Source of the DNA: an uncultured Pseudomonadales bacterium
Lineage (GTDB): Bacteria; Pseudomonadota; Gammaproteobacteria; Pseudomonadales; Pseudohongiellaceae
Direction of reading: 5' to 3'
Assembly (NCBI GenBank): GCA_943789485.1
Contig: CALSUH010000007.1
Span: forward strand, 186,001 to 250,000
DNA length: 64,000 bases
Positions 1-8,857 of this stretch are shown here, piece after piece (the stretch's first letter is position 1; every line of letters begins with the position of its first letter). The notes under the pieces were generated by a model, which did no database searches, was not told the DNA's origin, and saw only the letters and a program-made list of their open reading frames with translations. The position numbers and the translations under genes were made by a program.

Positions 1-2
1 CT

Positions 3-488
3 GTCCCCAGCTGGGTGTCTCTAGTCGATGCGCAGCCAAACGAAGTATTGATGCCTGGCGAAACAACAACGCTGCAATTCTTCACGAATAGTCCAAATTT
101 CGATACTGAGGTTGGTTTACAGGCTAGTGCTCAGTATAAGCTTAAGATAAATTTACTCAGTAATTGGGTGGACAGCACTGTCGGTAAAAATGAAAAAAGG
201 CAATCTCTGGATCAGTACGGTTTTGCCGACAGCGTGATGCCACTCCCGGCGGTTTCATTGCTGAAACGTTCCAGAGAACATAATTGGTTCGAATTGATGC
301 TACTGCAGGCAAACTGCAAACGTAGCAGTTTGATCGGGATTTCCGATCTAACTTTTGATGAAGCTAGTGGTAATTACAACTTCGTCGCAACTTGTGACGG
401 CAAACTCACCCTGTTTGTTAATGATAGTTATGGCTTCTACGGTAATAATTCAGGCTTCGCCAGCATTTCTCTGTCTAGGGTAAAGTAG
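3..488 (+). CDS. C-terminal part of an exported protein with a PA-IL/LecA-like domain (cut by window edge)
   Basis: The frame is open from the first bases of the window and ends at 488, so the true start lies upstream; the GTG at 15 is only the first possible start codon inside the window. The last ~90 residues contain NWFELM, then NYNFVATCDGKLTLFVND and YGNNSGFASISLSR. This layout resembles the galactose-binding LecA (PA-IL)-like domain found at the end of some secreted proteins, where the LFVND...NNSG segment forms the calcium/sugar site. The assignment rests on motif resemblance only. The upstream remainder cannot be judged. It ends 25 nt before the CBS gene, on the same strand. Confidence 0.5.
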   Translation, partial: VPSWVSLVDAQPNEVLMPGETTTLQFFTNSPNFDTEVGLQASAQYKLKINLLSNWVDSTVGKNEKRQSLDQYGFADSVMPLPAVSLLKRSREHNWFELMLLQANCKRSSLIGISDLTFDEASGNYNFVATCDGKLTLFVNDSYGFYGNNSGFASISLSRVK

Positions 489-513
489 TCGTCACTCCTA
501 CTAGGAGTGAACG

Positions 514-945
514 ATGCACACGCTACAGCAGGTACTAAAGCAGAAAGAGAATGACGACATCTGGTCGGTCACACCGACCAATACTGTCTTCGAAGCGATT
601 CAAGTTATGGCAGATAAGCGCGCCGGCGCTTTACTGGTTATGAACGGCGCCAAACTTGAGGGCATCATCTCGGAGCGGGACTATGCGCGAGAGGTGATCC
701 TTAAAGGCTGCAGCTCAAAGAAGACCTTGGTCGGCGAGATCATGAGCTCGAATGTCATCACCGTAGCCCCCACTGACAGCGTGCAAAATGCATTAAAGGT
801 GATGTCCGAGCATCATATCCGCCACCTTCCTGTCGTAGATAACACAACGGTAGTCGGGGTGGTTTCAATCGGGGATCTTGTGAAGGATGTAATTTCCGTG
901 CAGCAATCGACAATAGAGCAGCTCGAGAGTTACATTCGGACTTAG
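514..945 (+). CDS. Small tandem CBS-domain protein
   Basis: This 143-residue protein consists almost entirely of two CBS motifs (about residues 15-70 and 75-135), seen as the repeated pattern TVFEAIQVMADKRAGALLV...GIISERDYAR and SVQNALKVMSEHHIRHLPVV...VVSIGDLV. Paired CBS domains bind adenine nucleotides such as AMP, ATP or SAM and act as regulatory modules; stand-alone versions are common in proteobacteria and their partners are usually unknown. The start is supported by an AGGAG ribosome binding site (ctaggagtgaacg) just upstream. There is no signal peptide, so it is cytoplasmic. The neighbours do not show what it regulates. Confidence 0.9.
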   Translation: MHTLQQVLKQKENDDIWSVTPTNTVFEAIQVMADKRAGALLVMNGAKLEGIISERDYAREVILKGCSSKKTLVGEIMSSNVITVAPTDSVQNALKVMSEHHIRHLPVVDNTTVVGVVSIGDLVKDVISVQQSTIEQLESYIRT

Positions 946-1025
946 TTGTATTCTCAAGGCAACGGCCCGCGCGTTAACTGGAAAGTAGCATTCGGATCTA
1001 CGCAGTGCTTGGGTTTTAAACGGCC

Positions 1026-2543
1026 CTAAGAATCTACCTGCTCAACACTAAATCCACCCCCGTTCTGCTGCTTAAAACGCAGAACCTGATTGATACAACT
1101 TGGCTGCTCATCAGCCACATGGGTCACATACAGAATATTGGTCAACGACCTTTCTGCAATCGTATCTAACACGCTAAGTATCAATTGACGATGATAGTCG
1201 TCCAAACCTACACAAGGTTCATCCAAAATGAGTATACGGGGCTTCTTGATCATCGCCCGAGCAAGCAAAACTAGCCGCTGCTGACCAAAAGATATCTCGT
1301 GATAATACTGTTTCTCCCATTGCGCCAGTCCTAGCGCCGCTATCCAGCGCTTAGCTAGATCAACCTGTGCAGTACCACTGTCGTCATACAAACCGACCGA
1401 GTCGAAGAAGCCGGAAACCACAACGTCTAGCACTCTCCAGCCCTTACTATATTTGTTGTGTAACTCGTTCGAGACGATGCCGAAGTGTTTCTTGGTTTCC
1501 CATACCGTTTCACCACTGCCTTTTAAACGACCGAATAAAAAAACCTGCTGCCCATAGCCCTTGTGATTCTCCCCGTCGATTAGAGAGAGCAATGTCGATT
1601 TTCCACAGCCATTGGGACCTTCTATTACTACGTGGTCTCGGCTGGTCATGACCCAGTTCACATCGACCAGGACTTTGCTATCGCCATAGCTGGCTTGTAC
1701 GTCCTCCAGTCGGATTAGCTCTTCACGGAGCTTGCTTACCGAAATTTCGTGAGTAAGAAGCGCATCCAGGTTCGCAGCTTCCTGAATTCCCAAAGCAACG
1801 ACATCCGCAAATTCCGAAGTCTGCAATACTTCTGCGAGCAAGCCCTGCCTACTTATTTGCATCGCCGCGCCACAGCGCTGCATGACTGCCATATGGCTCA
1901 CGCCCGGCAAGATATCCTGCGCCCGCCTGCACAACTGCAGGCTACTGAAATGCGCGCTCATGGTTTTTTCAATCGTGCTTGTGATCTGCTCCCTAGAATC
2001 TCGATCAATACTCTCGAGAGGATCATCCAGAATAAGTAACTGCGGCGAGTCGTCACGGTAAGCATAGAGGGAACGCGCGATGAGCACCTTGCGAGTCTGT
2101 CCCGACGACAGAAATCTAATACCTTTATTTAGTACCTCTGCGAGTGCGAGCTGTTCAATTAGGTCGGCCAGTAGCACATCGTCCTGGTTCTGCCTCGATC
2201 GAGACGCGCGAATTAGATTTTCAACCACAGTCCCTTTGTCCTGCGCATCACCGCTGAACTCACTGATATCGAGCCGATTATCTCGCGCCCAGAGGCGCTG
2301 CTGCTCCTCGAAGGAAACGATATGCAGATCAAGGGCAGGATCAAAATTTGGGCCATAGCTGACATAACTGCTAGATTCGGGGCGCTTAGCGGCTAGCAGA
2401 TTAGCCAGAAGCGTCTTTCCGCAGCCATTAGGCCCGAACAGACACCAATGTTGGCCCGACTCGATAGTAAAATGCTCTATCGCCAGCAACGCTTGTCTGC
2501 CTAGGCGGCATTGCGCATTATCTATTGAAACTAGTGTTTGCAT
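1026..2543 (-). CDS. Tandem ABC ATPase, ModF/PhrA type
   Basis: This 505-residue soluble protein has two ABC nucleotide-binding domains and no membrane segment. Domain 1 has Walker A GPNGCGKTLL, signature LSSGQTRKVLIAR and Walker B LLILDDPLE. Domain 2 has Walker A GPNGCGKSTLL, signature ISFGQQRLVLLAR and Walker B ILILDEPCVGLD. Length and layout match ModF (called photorepair protein PhrA in some databases). ModF is encoded beside molybdate genes in E. coli, but its role is not established. Here no mod genes adjoin it, although two molybdoenzymes occur elsewhere in the window. It is a single gene on the minus strand, divergent from the DUF599 gene. Confidence 0.85.
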   Translation of the reverse strand: MQTLVSIDNAQCRLGRQALLAIEHFTIESGQHWCLFGPNGCGKTLLANLLAAKRPESSSYVSYGPNFDPALDLHIVSFEEQQRLWARDNRLDISEFSGDAQDKGTVVENLIRASRSRQNQDDVLLADLIEQLALAEVLNKGIRFLSSGQTRKVLIARSLYAYRDDSPQLLILDDPLESIDRDSREQITSTIEKTMSAHFSSLQLCRRAQDILPGVSHMAVMQRCGAAMQISRQGLLAEVLQTSEFADVVALGIQEAANLDALLTHEISVSKLREELIRLEDVQASYGDSKVLVDVNWVMTSRDHVVIEGPNGCGKSTLLSLIDGENHKGYGQQVFLFGRLKGSGETVWETKKHFGIVSNELHNKYSKGWRVLDVVVSGFFDSVGLYDDSGTAQVDLAKRWIAALGLAQWEKQYYHEISFGQQRLVLLARAMIKKPRILILDEPCVGLDDYHRQLILSVLDTIAERSLTNILYVTHVADEQPSCINQVLRFKQQNGGGFSVEQVDS

Positions 2544-2643
2544 GAGAGCGATGTTGCCACAGTCCTTGCGAAGTTTCCTGCCTTGATGCCAGCTAGCAGC
2601 ACCCTTTAATTTCCCGAGAACAAGCGCAAAGGTTTAAGGCGCC

Positions 2644-3429
2644 ATGTTGCAATTCAATATCTGGGTCAGTAAGCTTCGCGCTATGGACATATACCCTCTG
2701 GACATAGTCAGTTTCTTTTGGTTTCTCACCTGCTGGGTAGGCTATAGTCTGTTCGCGCGCAAGCAGGCAAAGAAGCGGAATAGCCTCTCTAGCGTGCTGT
2801 ACCGATACCGTAAGGAATGGGTACTGAAGCTCTCGAAGAGCGGTATGAGCGAAGTAGACTCTGACCTGCTCGGCAGCCTAGAGCGGCAGGTCTCATTCAT
2901 GGCCTCGACATCCTTACTCATCTTAGCAAGTCTTGTTACCGTGCTCAGCGCAGCCAGTGAAGGCTTCATGGATATGTCATCGCTCCAGTTCGTCGATGAT
3001 GTTTCTCTGGAAATCGTTCAGATGAAATTGCTATTGATGATTTTTATTTTTGTGTATGGCTTCTTCACCTTTAGCTGGGCGCTGCGCCAGTATGGATTCT
3101 GTTTTATCTTGTTTGGTTCATCCTTCAATACGGTCAGATATTACAAAGGTGACAAAGAATATCAAGCGCAGGCAGTGCCTCGGGATTTTAAGGCGGTGGC
3201 GAAGGTGCTGGACCGCGCCGCGCACAGCTACAACTACGGAATACGCGCTTACTATTTCGCAATGGCCGCCCTAGCTTGGTTTATTAATGACTGGTGCTTC
3301 ATCGCTGCCTGCGCAGTAATTATATTCGTGCTTTATCGCCGCGAATTTAAGTCTAGTTCATTGCAGGCCATGGTCGACGCCAGACAGATTAGCAACGTCC
3401 ATGATGAAGACGAAATTAAGTTCGACTAG
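2644..3429 (+). CDS. DUF599 family inner-membrane protein
   Basis: The product (261 residues from this start) has four or five hydrophobic segments: IVSFFWFLTCWVGYSLF near the N-terminus, TSLLILASLVTVL, MKLLLMIFIFVYGFFTFSWAL, and two near residues 200-235. The segment after the first helix (YRKEWVLKL...DSDLLGSLERQVSFMASTSLL) matches the conserved core of DUF599, a proteobacterial membrane family of unknown function. The start could instead be the ATG at 2683 (MDIYPLDIV), which better fits related proteins; neither has a strong ribosome binding site, though AAGG lies upstream of the first. No function can be assigned. Confidence 0.8.
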   Translation: MLQFNIWVSKLRAMDIYPLDIVSFFWFLTCWVGYSLFARKQAKKRNSLSSVLYRYRKEWVLKLSKSGMSEVDSDLLGSLERQVSFMASTSLLILASLVTVLSAASEGFMDMSSLQFVDDVSLEIVQMKLLLMIFIFVYGFFTFSWALRQYGFCFILFGSSFNTVRYYKGDKEYQAQAVPRDFKAVAKVLDRAAHSYNYGIRAYYFAMAALAWFINDWCFIAACAVIIFVLYRREFKSSSLQAMVDARQISNVHDEDEIKFD

Positions 3430-3759
3430 TTATGATTCGTTTACTACCCCTCAACTGGAAACAAGCAAAATTGATCAACAGAAAAATCATCCGCTTGCAC
3501 CGCTAGATCTCTCGCTGCTTCGGCTGCCAGCTAGGTGCGCGTCAGCGCCGGACTTAGAGCAAGCTTTCGCCTTGACCGCCACCTTAACCAAGACTGCTAT
3601 CCCACCCTTCAAAGCCTACCGAATTACATCGTGAATCGCTTTCGTGGCTAGCAGCTTCGTGAAAGCATCTTCGATAATAAAACTTGGGTCGCTAAGCTGC
3701 TTGCCACTATACATAGGCTCACTGCGTCGGTCTCGATGAGGCGTCCCGCTGACGGGTGA
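3430..3759. other. 330-bp non-coding interval between convergent genes
   Basis: This stretch separates the end of the DUF599 gene from the end of the PhyH gene. A small frame crossing it (3401-3634, plus) overlaps the DUF599 gene, has no ribosome binding site and no recognisable product. No clear terminator, tRNA or repeat was seen. It is treated as non-coding. Confidence 0.6.
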
Positions 3760-4593
3760 CTATTTGCTGGTAACGAGCTTTCTTACTAGTCGTCTGAAGA
3801 GGCTGTTTGGTTTTGGAATCTGATAGTCGGCGCTTTCCGGAATCCAAAATGGATCGCGAAAAAAAGGCCTATCTGTCGTACTGTTCATTGGCGTGTAGTA
3901 TTTACAATTGGCGAAGTAGTAGTGTGTAACCTGCGAGTGCCGAGACCTCGTTAAATCTTTCTGCGGAGCACCACCGTGCAGGAGATTAGCATGCCAAATA
4001 AGCGCCTCTCCCTTCTTAATGGTTCCATATTCTCCTTCTAACTGCTCCCTCTCAACTACCTGCTGAATACGCTTCTCGTATTTTGAATAGTTGTAATAGC
4101 CCGGTTCCAGATCGAAATCATGCATGGAGTACTCGTGTAGCTTTTGACTTCCCGGGTAGTACAGTAGCGGGCCATTGTCTTCATCGATGTCTTCCAAGGC
4201 TACCCAAACGCCAACCATAAAGTTGCTCGGTATCGAGTTGAAGTGGATCGTGTCAGAGTGTGTGAACTGCCGCGTACCGACAGGAAAGTTTAGCGTTTGA
4301 AATGGCAGTGCTTCCCTCTCCAGTAGCTGCTGCAGTGCAGCCGCTATATTGTCGTTCCTTGCCAGCTGTCTGACTTCGTCGACTGTCTTCCATCCGTCTT
4401 GGATTCTCGCTGGAAGTGTCGGGTTCTGCTGATAGTCTTCAGGATAGAGCGGCTGAAGTTTCTTCTTGATGCTATCGAGCATAGACTCGTCGAGATCAAA
4501 GTCGGCAATTAGGTACCCACGTTCATGGAACTGGGCTACTTGAAACTCAGATAAAACAGCATCGCTGCTTTTTGTAGCGCTTTCTTTTTCCAT
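3760..4593 (-). CDS. Phytanoyl-CoA dioxygenase (PhyH) family protein
   Basis: This is a 277-residue Fe(II)/2-oxoglutarate oxygenase of the PhyH family. The iron-binding H-x-D is seen in FTHSDTIHF, the distal His in LIWHANLLHGGAP, and a 2-oxoglutarate-binding Arg follows in RSRHSQVTHYYF. The family hydroxylates lipids, amino acids or secondary metabolites; the substrate cannot be told from sequence. The start chosen is ATG at 4593 (MEKESATK), 5 nt after the esterase stop. A longer frame to 4674 would overlap the esterase heavily and is less likely. The tight spacing to the upstream exported esterase indicates a two-gene operon. Confidence 0.85.
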   Translation of the reverse strand: MEKESATKSSDAVLSEFQVAQFHERGYLIADFDLDESMLDSIKKKLQPLYPEDYQQNPTLPARIQDGWKTVDEVRQLARNDNIAAALQQLLEREALPFQTLNFPVGTRQFTHSDTIHFNSIPSNFMVGVWVALEDIDEDNGPLLYYPGSQKLHEYSMHDFDLEPGYYNYSKYEKRIQQVVEREQLEGEYGTIKKGEALIWHANLLHGGAPQKDLTRSRHSQVTHYYFANCKYYTPMNSTTDRPFFRDPFWIPESADYQIPKPNSLFRRLVRKLVTSK

Positions 4594-4598
4594 TTCTA

Positions 4599-5621
4599 CT
4601 AAGGCCTCTTGCCTAAGGCGCGCTGCATCACCTCGTTCTGGATTGTCATCATATGACCGATTGAGCGGCGCCAATATTCGGAATTATGCGATCCATGATT
4701 CTGCATATAGTCAAACGGCACATTGTTTAGCATCAATAGCTGAGCCATCTCGCGTGCTACTTGCACTAGGCCATCCTCAGTTCCAGAATCCATATAGATG
4801 TGCGGCATCTGGCTTCTGGGAACCTCATAGATAATCGCAAAAGGGTCGTAGGCCTCGGCTTGCTCAGCAGTTGCGAAGTCGACTCCCTTCGGGGTGCGCT
4901 CACCCTGCGTGCTAAAACCCTGCACATCGATAATTTTCGAGATAAAAGCGTCTGCCTCATCGATTCTGGCCTGGCGCTGAGGATCTGCTGGGGCGGCTGT
5001 TCGGTTTGCGCCAGCGCGGATTGCCGCAGCAGCTGAACGCGCATGACCCAAAGCGCCACTAGTGCTTCCTATAGAGACAAAAAGTTCGCTGTGCCGAAGA
5101 CCCAGTGAGTAGGCTCCAAAGCCACCCATCGACAGACCTGCGATTGCTCGAGCTTCACGTCTTGGTTCCGTGCGATAACGCTTATCCACCTGACCGATCA
5201 CATCATTGACAATGTAGTCTTCCCAATTGTTCGTCTGCCCCGCAGTGCTGGAGGCATAATTAATAAACCAACTGTTACCCGCGTCGGGCATTACAACGAT
5301 TAGATCATTCAATTCGCGCGCATAGAATGCTGCCGCCAAATTTCGCCCCCATACCGTGTAATTTTGCATGTATCCATGCAGCAGGTAGAGAACAGGATAG
5401 CGCACATCACTGCGGTAGTAACCCTCAGGCAAAACGATATCGAACTTCATCCGCCTATCTACTGCAGGACTATAGAATTCGACTGTTTCTAGCCCGGGAG
5501 GAATTGGCGCCGCTACAGGTTCTAACGTACTGGCGTTTTGAGCAGCGGCCTGCCCTATTATCAATTGCGCCAAGAGCGCAATGCCAACCAGGAGTGGTTT
5601 GAAGGAATCGATCTCTTTCAT
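4599..5621 (-). CDS. Exported alpha/beta-hydrolase, esterase D / antigen 85-like family
   Basis: The 340-residue product begins with a signal peptide (MKEIDSFKPLLVGIALLAQ, cleavage after QAAA). The mature part is an esterase of the PF00756 type: YPVLYLLHGYMQNYTVW, nucleophile elbow GLSMGGFGAYSLG, acid in YMDSGTEDGLV and catalytic His in NHGSHNSEYW. Such enzymes act on acyl esters such as those on sugars or S-formylglutathione; the signal peptide argues for a periplasmic or secreted target. The ATG at 5621 is preferred to the frame start at 5648 because it begins directly at the signal peptide. It is transcribed together with the PhyH gene. Confidence 0.85.
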   Translation of the reverse strand: MKEIDSFKPLLVGIALLAQLIIGQAAAQNASTLEPVAAPIPPGLETVEFYSPAVDRRMKFDIVLPEGYYRSDVRYPVLYLLHGYMQNYTVWGRNLAAAFYARELNDLIVVMPDAGNSWFINYASSTAGQTNNWEDYIVNDVIGQVDKRYRTEPRREARAIAGLSMGGFGAYSLGLRHSELFVSIGSTSGALGHARSAAAAIRAGANRTAAPADPQRQARIDEADAFISKIIDVQGFSTQGERTPKGVDFATAEQAEAYDPFAIIYEVPRSQMPHIYMDSGTEDGLVQVAREMAQLLMLNNVPFDYMQNHGSHNSEYWRRSIGHMMTIQNEVMQRALGKRP

Positions 5622-5709
5622 GGTTCTTACTTGCCGCTCAGCTCTCATTAATAATTTTGTGATAGCTGCCAGTTTAGCGCAAAAAACGAGAGGCTTCCCG
5701 CGTTTCTAA

Positions 5710-5739
5710 TTCGCAGAATAGGCGCAGGGTGTGTATATT
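5710..5739 (+). promoter_or_regulatory. Candidate sigma-70 promoter of the cytochrome c gene, possibly leaderless
   Basis: TATATT at 5734-5739 lies 8 nt before the ATG at 5748, with TTCGCA at 5710-5715, an 18-bp spacer. If used, transcription would begin almost at the ATG, and no Shine-Dalgarno sequence is seen. The -35 match is weak. Confidence 0.3.
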
Positions 5740-5747
5740 CTAATGCG

Positions 5748-6131
5748 ATGAAAAAGCAAACCCTGTTGCACCTTAACAAGCGCAAGCGCGCCTGCTTGCT
5801 ATTACCAGCCATTGTTTTCTACTCTTCTTTAGCTGGTGCTGCATTGGCTCAGGATGCGGGCGAGCAGCTATTCCTGAACAACTGCGCAGAATGCCATCAG
5901 CGTGATGGCAAAGGGATACCGAATATCTATCCCGCGTTAGCGGGCAGTGAAGTGGTGCGAGGAAGCGGCGTTGACGTGGCACTAGTGATGCTCATCGGCC
6001 GCGGCGAGATGCCCTCCTTTGCCGGCTCGATCGCCGATGAAGACATGGCGAGCATCATCAACTATGTCCGCAATGCCTGGGGAAATAACGGCGAAGAAAT
6101 CTCCGCGCAAAGGATTGAAAAACTTCGGTGA
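5748..6131 (+). CDS. Exported monohaem cytochrome c
   Basis: This 127-residue protein has a long basic N-terminus and a hydrophobic signal segment ending ALAQDA. One haem motif follows, NNCAECHQRDGKGIPNIYPALAG, with the distal methionine most likely in RGEMPSFAG. The fold is the class I cytochrome type (cytochrome c551/c553-like) seen in electron transfer to terminal oxidases or from periplasmic dehydrogenases. It stands alone between a divergent esterase operon and a phosphoesterase gene, so its partner is unknown. The absence of a Shine-Dalgarno sequence together with a -10-like box just upstream suggests a leaderless message. Confidence 0.88.
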   Translation: MKKQTLLHLNKRKRACLLLPAIVFYSSLAGAALAQDAGEQLFLNNCAECHQRDGKGIPNIYPALAGSEVVRGSGVDVALVMLIGRGEMPSFAGSIADEDMASIINYVRNAWGNNGEEISAQRIEKLR

Positions 6132-6264
6132 AACTCATCACCAAAGTCCACCGCACTATTCGAAACGCACCTGAGGTGAATTTTTTCGCCGCCTAAAGAC
6201 GGAGCAATTATTTATCCTGTAGTATGCAAGACATTTGCACTTCCCTCTACTCGGAGATTTAACC

Positions 6265-7977
6265 GTGAAGCTGCCCAGCCTTAGAATTAGCCCCAGATCA
6301 ATGGCAAATCCTGCTGTTTTAATCAGCCTATTCTTTAGTTCTCAGGCATCTGCGAACTGCAACTTTTCTGAAGATACCGAAGAGATCGTCCGCGGCAGTG
6401 TCTATAGTGAAACGAATAACAATGACAGACGTGACAGATTCGAAGCCGGCATCGCCGGTGTAAATGTGAGCAACGGCTGCCAGGTGGTGCAGACAGATGG
6501 CGGCGGCAATTACCAAATACCGATTCATGCGACGCAGATCCTGTTCATCACTAAGCCTGCCGAGTTCGATCTACAATTGGACGAGAACAATCTTCCGCAG
6601 TTCTTTTATAGACACTATCCTAATGGCACACCAAAAGAGATCGCCGGCACATCCATAGAATGGGCCTGGCCCGTGATTGAACCCACAGGCCCGCTGCCCA
6701 GCGTATTGAATTTCGGGTTGATTCCAAGAGAACAATCGCCGAGTGAGTTTACAGCCCATGCGTTTGCGGACACTCAGGCAAGATTCGAGATAGGTCAGGA
6801 TATGCTGCGAGAGGACTTGGTCAATCCGTTAATTGGAAATCCCTATGGCGTTGAATTTGGGATAACCGTCGGCGATGTGGTTTATGACAATCTCGGACTC
6901 TACGATCGCCACAAAGCGATGATGGCATTGATGGATATTGTGCAATGGAATTTGCCTGGCAACCACGACATCAACTTCGCCTCTCCAGATTCAGTTTTTG
7001 CTAACGAGACCTTCAAGAGTCATTTTGGGCCGACGTATTACTCGTTCAACCAAGGCAACGTCCATTTCGTGGCGCTGAATAACGTCGAATATGCCGGCGA
7101 CGGCAAGTTATTTGGCAACTCTGGATACCGCGGGTTTATCCCCGAGCATCAATTACAGTGGTTAGCACAAGATCTTGCTAACGTTTCCTCGGAGAAACTC
7201 ATTGTTATTGCGACCCACATTCCACTAATCAGCGAAGCCGATGACGGCCTATCTGAATCTCATAGCGGACCGAATACCGAAAATTTTTCTAGCCTGCTGG
7301 ATATCCTCGAACCCTTTTCCAATATTTATGGCATTGCAGGGCACGACACCAGCAATAGCTGGAAGGTCGAAGTGAACCATAACCATAGCTGGCAGGGACG
7401 GCCGTGGATTGCGCATACTCTGGCCGAGGTTCGCGGCAGCGGCTGGCCTAAAGGCCTGCGTGACGCAAGAGGCGTTAGAGACTCAATAATGGAGGATGGC
7501 AATCCTAACGGTTTCTATGTCTTAAGATTTGACGATAATGCACTTACTCCCGATTTTATCCCCTTCCCGTTCGGGCCCGATGCGGCGCAGCGACTGCGCA
7601 TCACCCTCGATCCGCCCCTGTCCGAGACCGAGGGCGACAGCATTAATCGCGGAACCGCACGCACTGACACGAAAGTAGTTGTGAATCTCTTTGACGGTGG
7701 AGTACGAGACTCGGTATGGGCGTTCATAGATGGTGGCGACCCGCAACCTATGACCTATACAGTGCGAACAGACCCCTTCGTAGAAAGACTCGACAACAAG
7801 TATCAGGACACGGACAGTGAATATAGCCCCGCTGCGCGCTCTTCCCACATCTGGGAAATGAATCTACCAGATGGTTTAGGCGAAGGTTTACATACTGTAG
7901 AAATTAAATCCGAAGATGAGTTTGGTCAACAGCGTGCTGGGGCAATGACGTTCGAGATTCTCAACCAACAAATTTGA
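6265..7977 (+). CDS. Exported calcineurin-like metallophosphoesterase (MetallophosN/C architecture)
   Basis: The product is about 570 residues with a signal peptide ending near SSQASANC. Order: an N-terminal immunoglobulin-like carrier domain (RGSVYSETNNNDRRDRFE...GVNV, a MetallophosN-type segment), the phosphoesterase domain with GDVVYDNLGLYDRH, LPGNHDINF and IATHIPLIS, then a C-terminal beta domain (MetallophosC-like). The GTG at 6265 is chosen because GGAG lies 8 nt upstream; the frame extends to a TTG at 6235 without an RBS. Oddities: the usual terminal GHxH metal motif reads GHDTS, and the first motif is DTQ rather than DxH, so the metal site may be altered. The substrate is unknown. Confidence 0.8.
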   Translation: MKLPSLRISPRSMANPAVLISLFFSSQASANCNFSEDTEEIVRGSVYSETNNNDRRDRFEAGIAGVNVSNGCQVVQTDGGGNYQIPIHATQILFITKPAEFDLQLDENNLPQFFYRHYPNGTPKEIAGTSIEWAWPVIEPTGPLPSVLNFGLIPREQSPSEFTAHAFADTQARFEIGQDMLREDLVNPLIGNPYGVEFGITVGDVVYDNLGLYDRHKAMMALMDIVQWNLPGNHDINFASPDSVFANETFKSHFGPTYYSFNQGNVHFVALNNVEYAGDGKLFGNSGYRGFIPEHQLQWLAQDLANVSSEKLIVIATHIPLISEADDGLSESHSGPNTENFSSLLDILEPFSNIYGIAGHDTSNSWKVEVNHNHSWQGRPWIAHTLAEVRGSGWPKGLRDARGVRDSIMEDGNPNGFYVLRFDDNALTPDFIPFPFGPDAAQRLRITLDPPLSETEGDSINRGTARTDTKVVVNLFDGGVRDSVWAFIDGGDPQPMTYTVRTDPFVERLDNKYQDTDSEYSPAARSSHIWEMNLPDGLGEGLHTVEIKSEDEFGQQRAGAMTFEILNQQI

Positions 7978-7978
7978 T

Positions 7979-8839
7979 CTACTTGAGATTCGATAGCACC
8001 GGCATCTCGATCTTCAATACTTGTCGCGTACTACGCAGAATCGCCCAGAGAATGCTGCCATCGGCAGAGCGATCCCAGGCAATACCCTGACCATTCAGGC
8101 CCGGCATTCGAACTGTGGCAAGCCAATCTAACTCCGACCCAACTTCTGGTAATGCCATGACATAGAGTTCCGGATCATCGTGTCCGCTGAGATACAAATA
8201 ACCGTCGCCTCCCCAGGAACCGCCAGAATTACTCATCGGCGACATTCTTCGCAAAATTTCGGCAGGCAGCGACCAGCTTTGCAAAACTTCAAAGTCATCA
8301 TCAAATTGCACCATGACAGTATTGCGCGTCTCTCCGTAGGGCTGCGTCATTTCTCTTTGCACAATGTCGTAGTTCGCGAAGGCGCCCCACCATGAACCGT
8401 TGTACCTATCCAACCAAGTGAAAGACCCCAACATAACACCGAAGCTATGGCTTTCGATGTGCTGCAAGTTATCCATATCCCACACTTCGACAGAACTCGT
8501 CATTGGCCAGTCCGGATAATTCGAATGAGCCGAGTACAATTTTCCATCTAAGACTACACCGCTGTCGAGATGACTGAGGGGGCTGCTCAATTGTGAGCTG
8601 TCATCCCACTGCTGCAATACCCTGCCCGTGTTTTTGTCATGCCGGGTTAGGCGCACATTGCTTATTGCATAGAATGCATCGCTGCCTACCGCGACTGCCT
8701 GATAAGCATTGTCGGCATCGAATCGCTGCACGATCTTGCCATCGAATTCCGGTGGTTGAGCAAAAACGCTTGAAGCTGCAAGCCCGCAGAGGCCGTGAAT
8801 AGCCAGTGAGGTTAAGTGCTTAATAGAAATGCGCTTCAT
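7979..8839 (-). CDS. Exported protein of unknown function, beta-propeller-like
   Basis: This 286-residue protein has a signal peptide (residues 1-27, ending SSVFAQ). The mature part repeats short blade-like units such as AVAVGSDAFYAISN, SGVVLDGKLYSAHS, GDGYLYLSGHDDPELYVM and GQGIAWDRSADGSILWAI, as in quinone-free propellers and glutamine cyclotransferase-like folds. No catalytic residues could be recognised. It ends one base from the stop of the convergent phosphoesterase gene and lies 18 nt downstream of the SDR gene on the same strand, so it may be the last gene of that minus-strand run. Confidence 0.6.
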   Translation of the reverse strand: MKRISIKHLTSLAIHGLCGLAASSVFAQPPEFDGKIVQRFDADNAYQAVAVGSDAFYAISNVRLTRHDKNTGRVLQQWDDSSQLSSPLSHLDSGVVLDGKLYSAHSNYPDWPMTSSVEVWDMDNLQHIESHSFGVMLGSFTWLDRYNGSWWGAFANYDIVQREMTQPYGETRNTVMVQFDDDFEVLQSWSLPAEILRRMSPMSNSGGSWGGDGYLYLSGHDDPELYVMALPEVGSELDWLATVRMPGLNGQGIAWDRSADGSILWAILRSTRQVLKIEMPVLSNLK

Positions 8840-8857
8840 GAGATTTTCGCCTTTAGC

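Noticed and set aside
1367..2358. Three plus-strand frames opposite the ModF-like gene
   Set aside because: They lie antisense to an intact, strongly supported ATPase gene, have no recognisable product and no ribosome binding sites.
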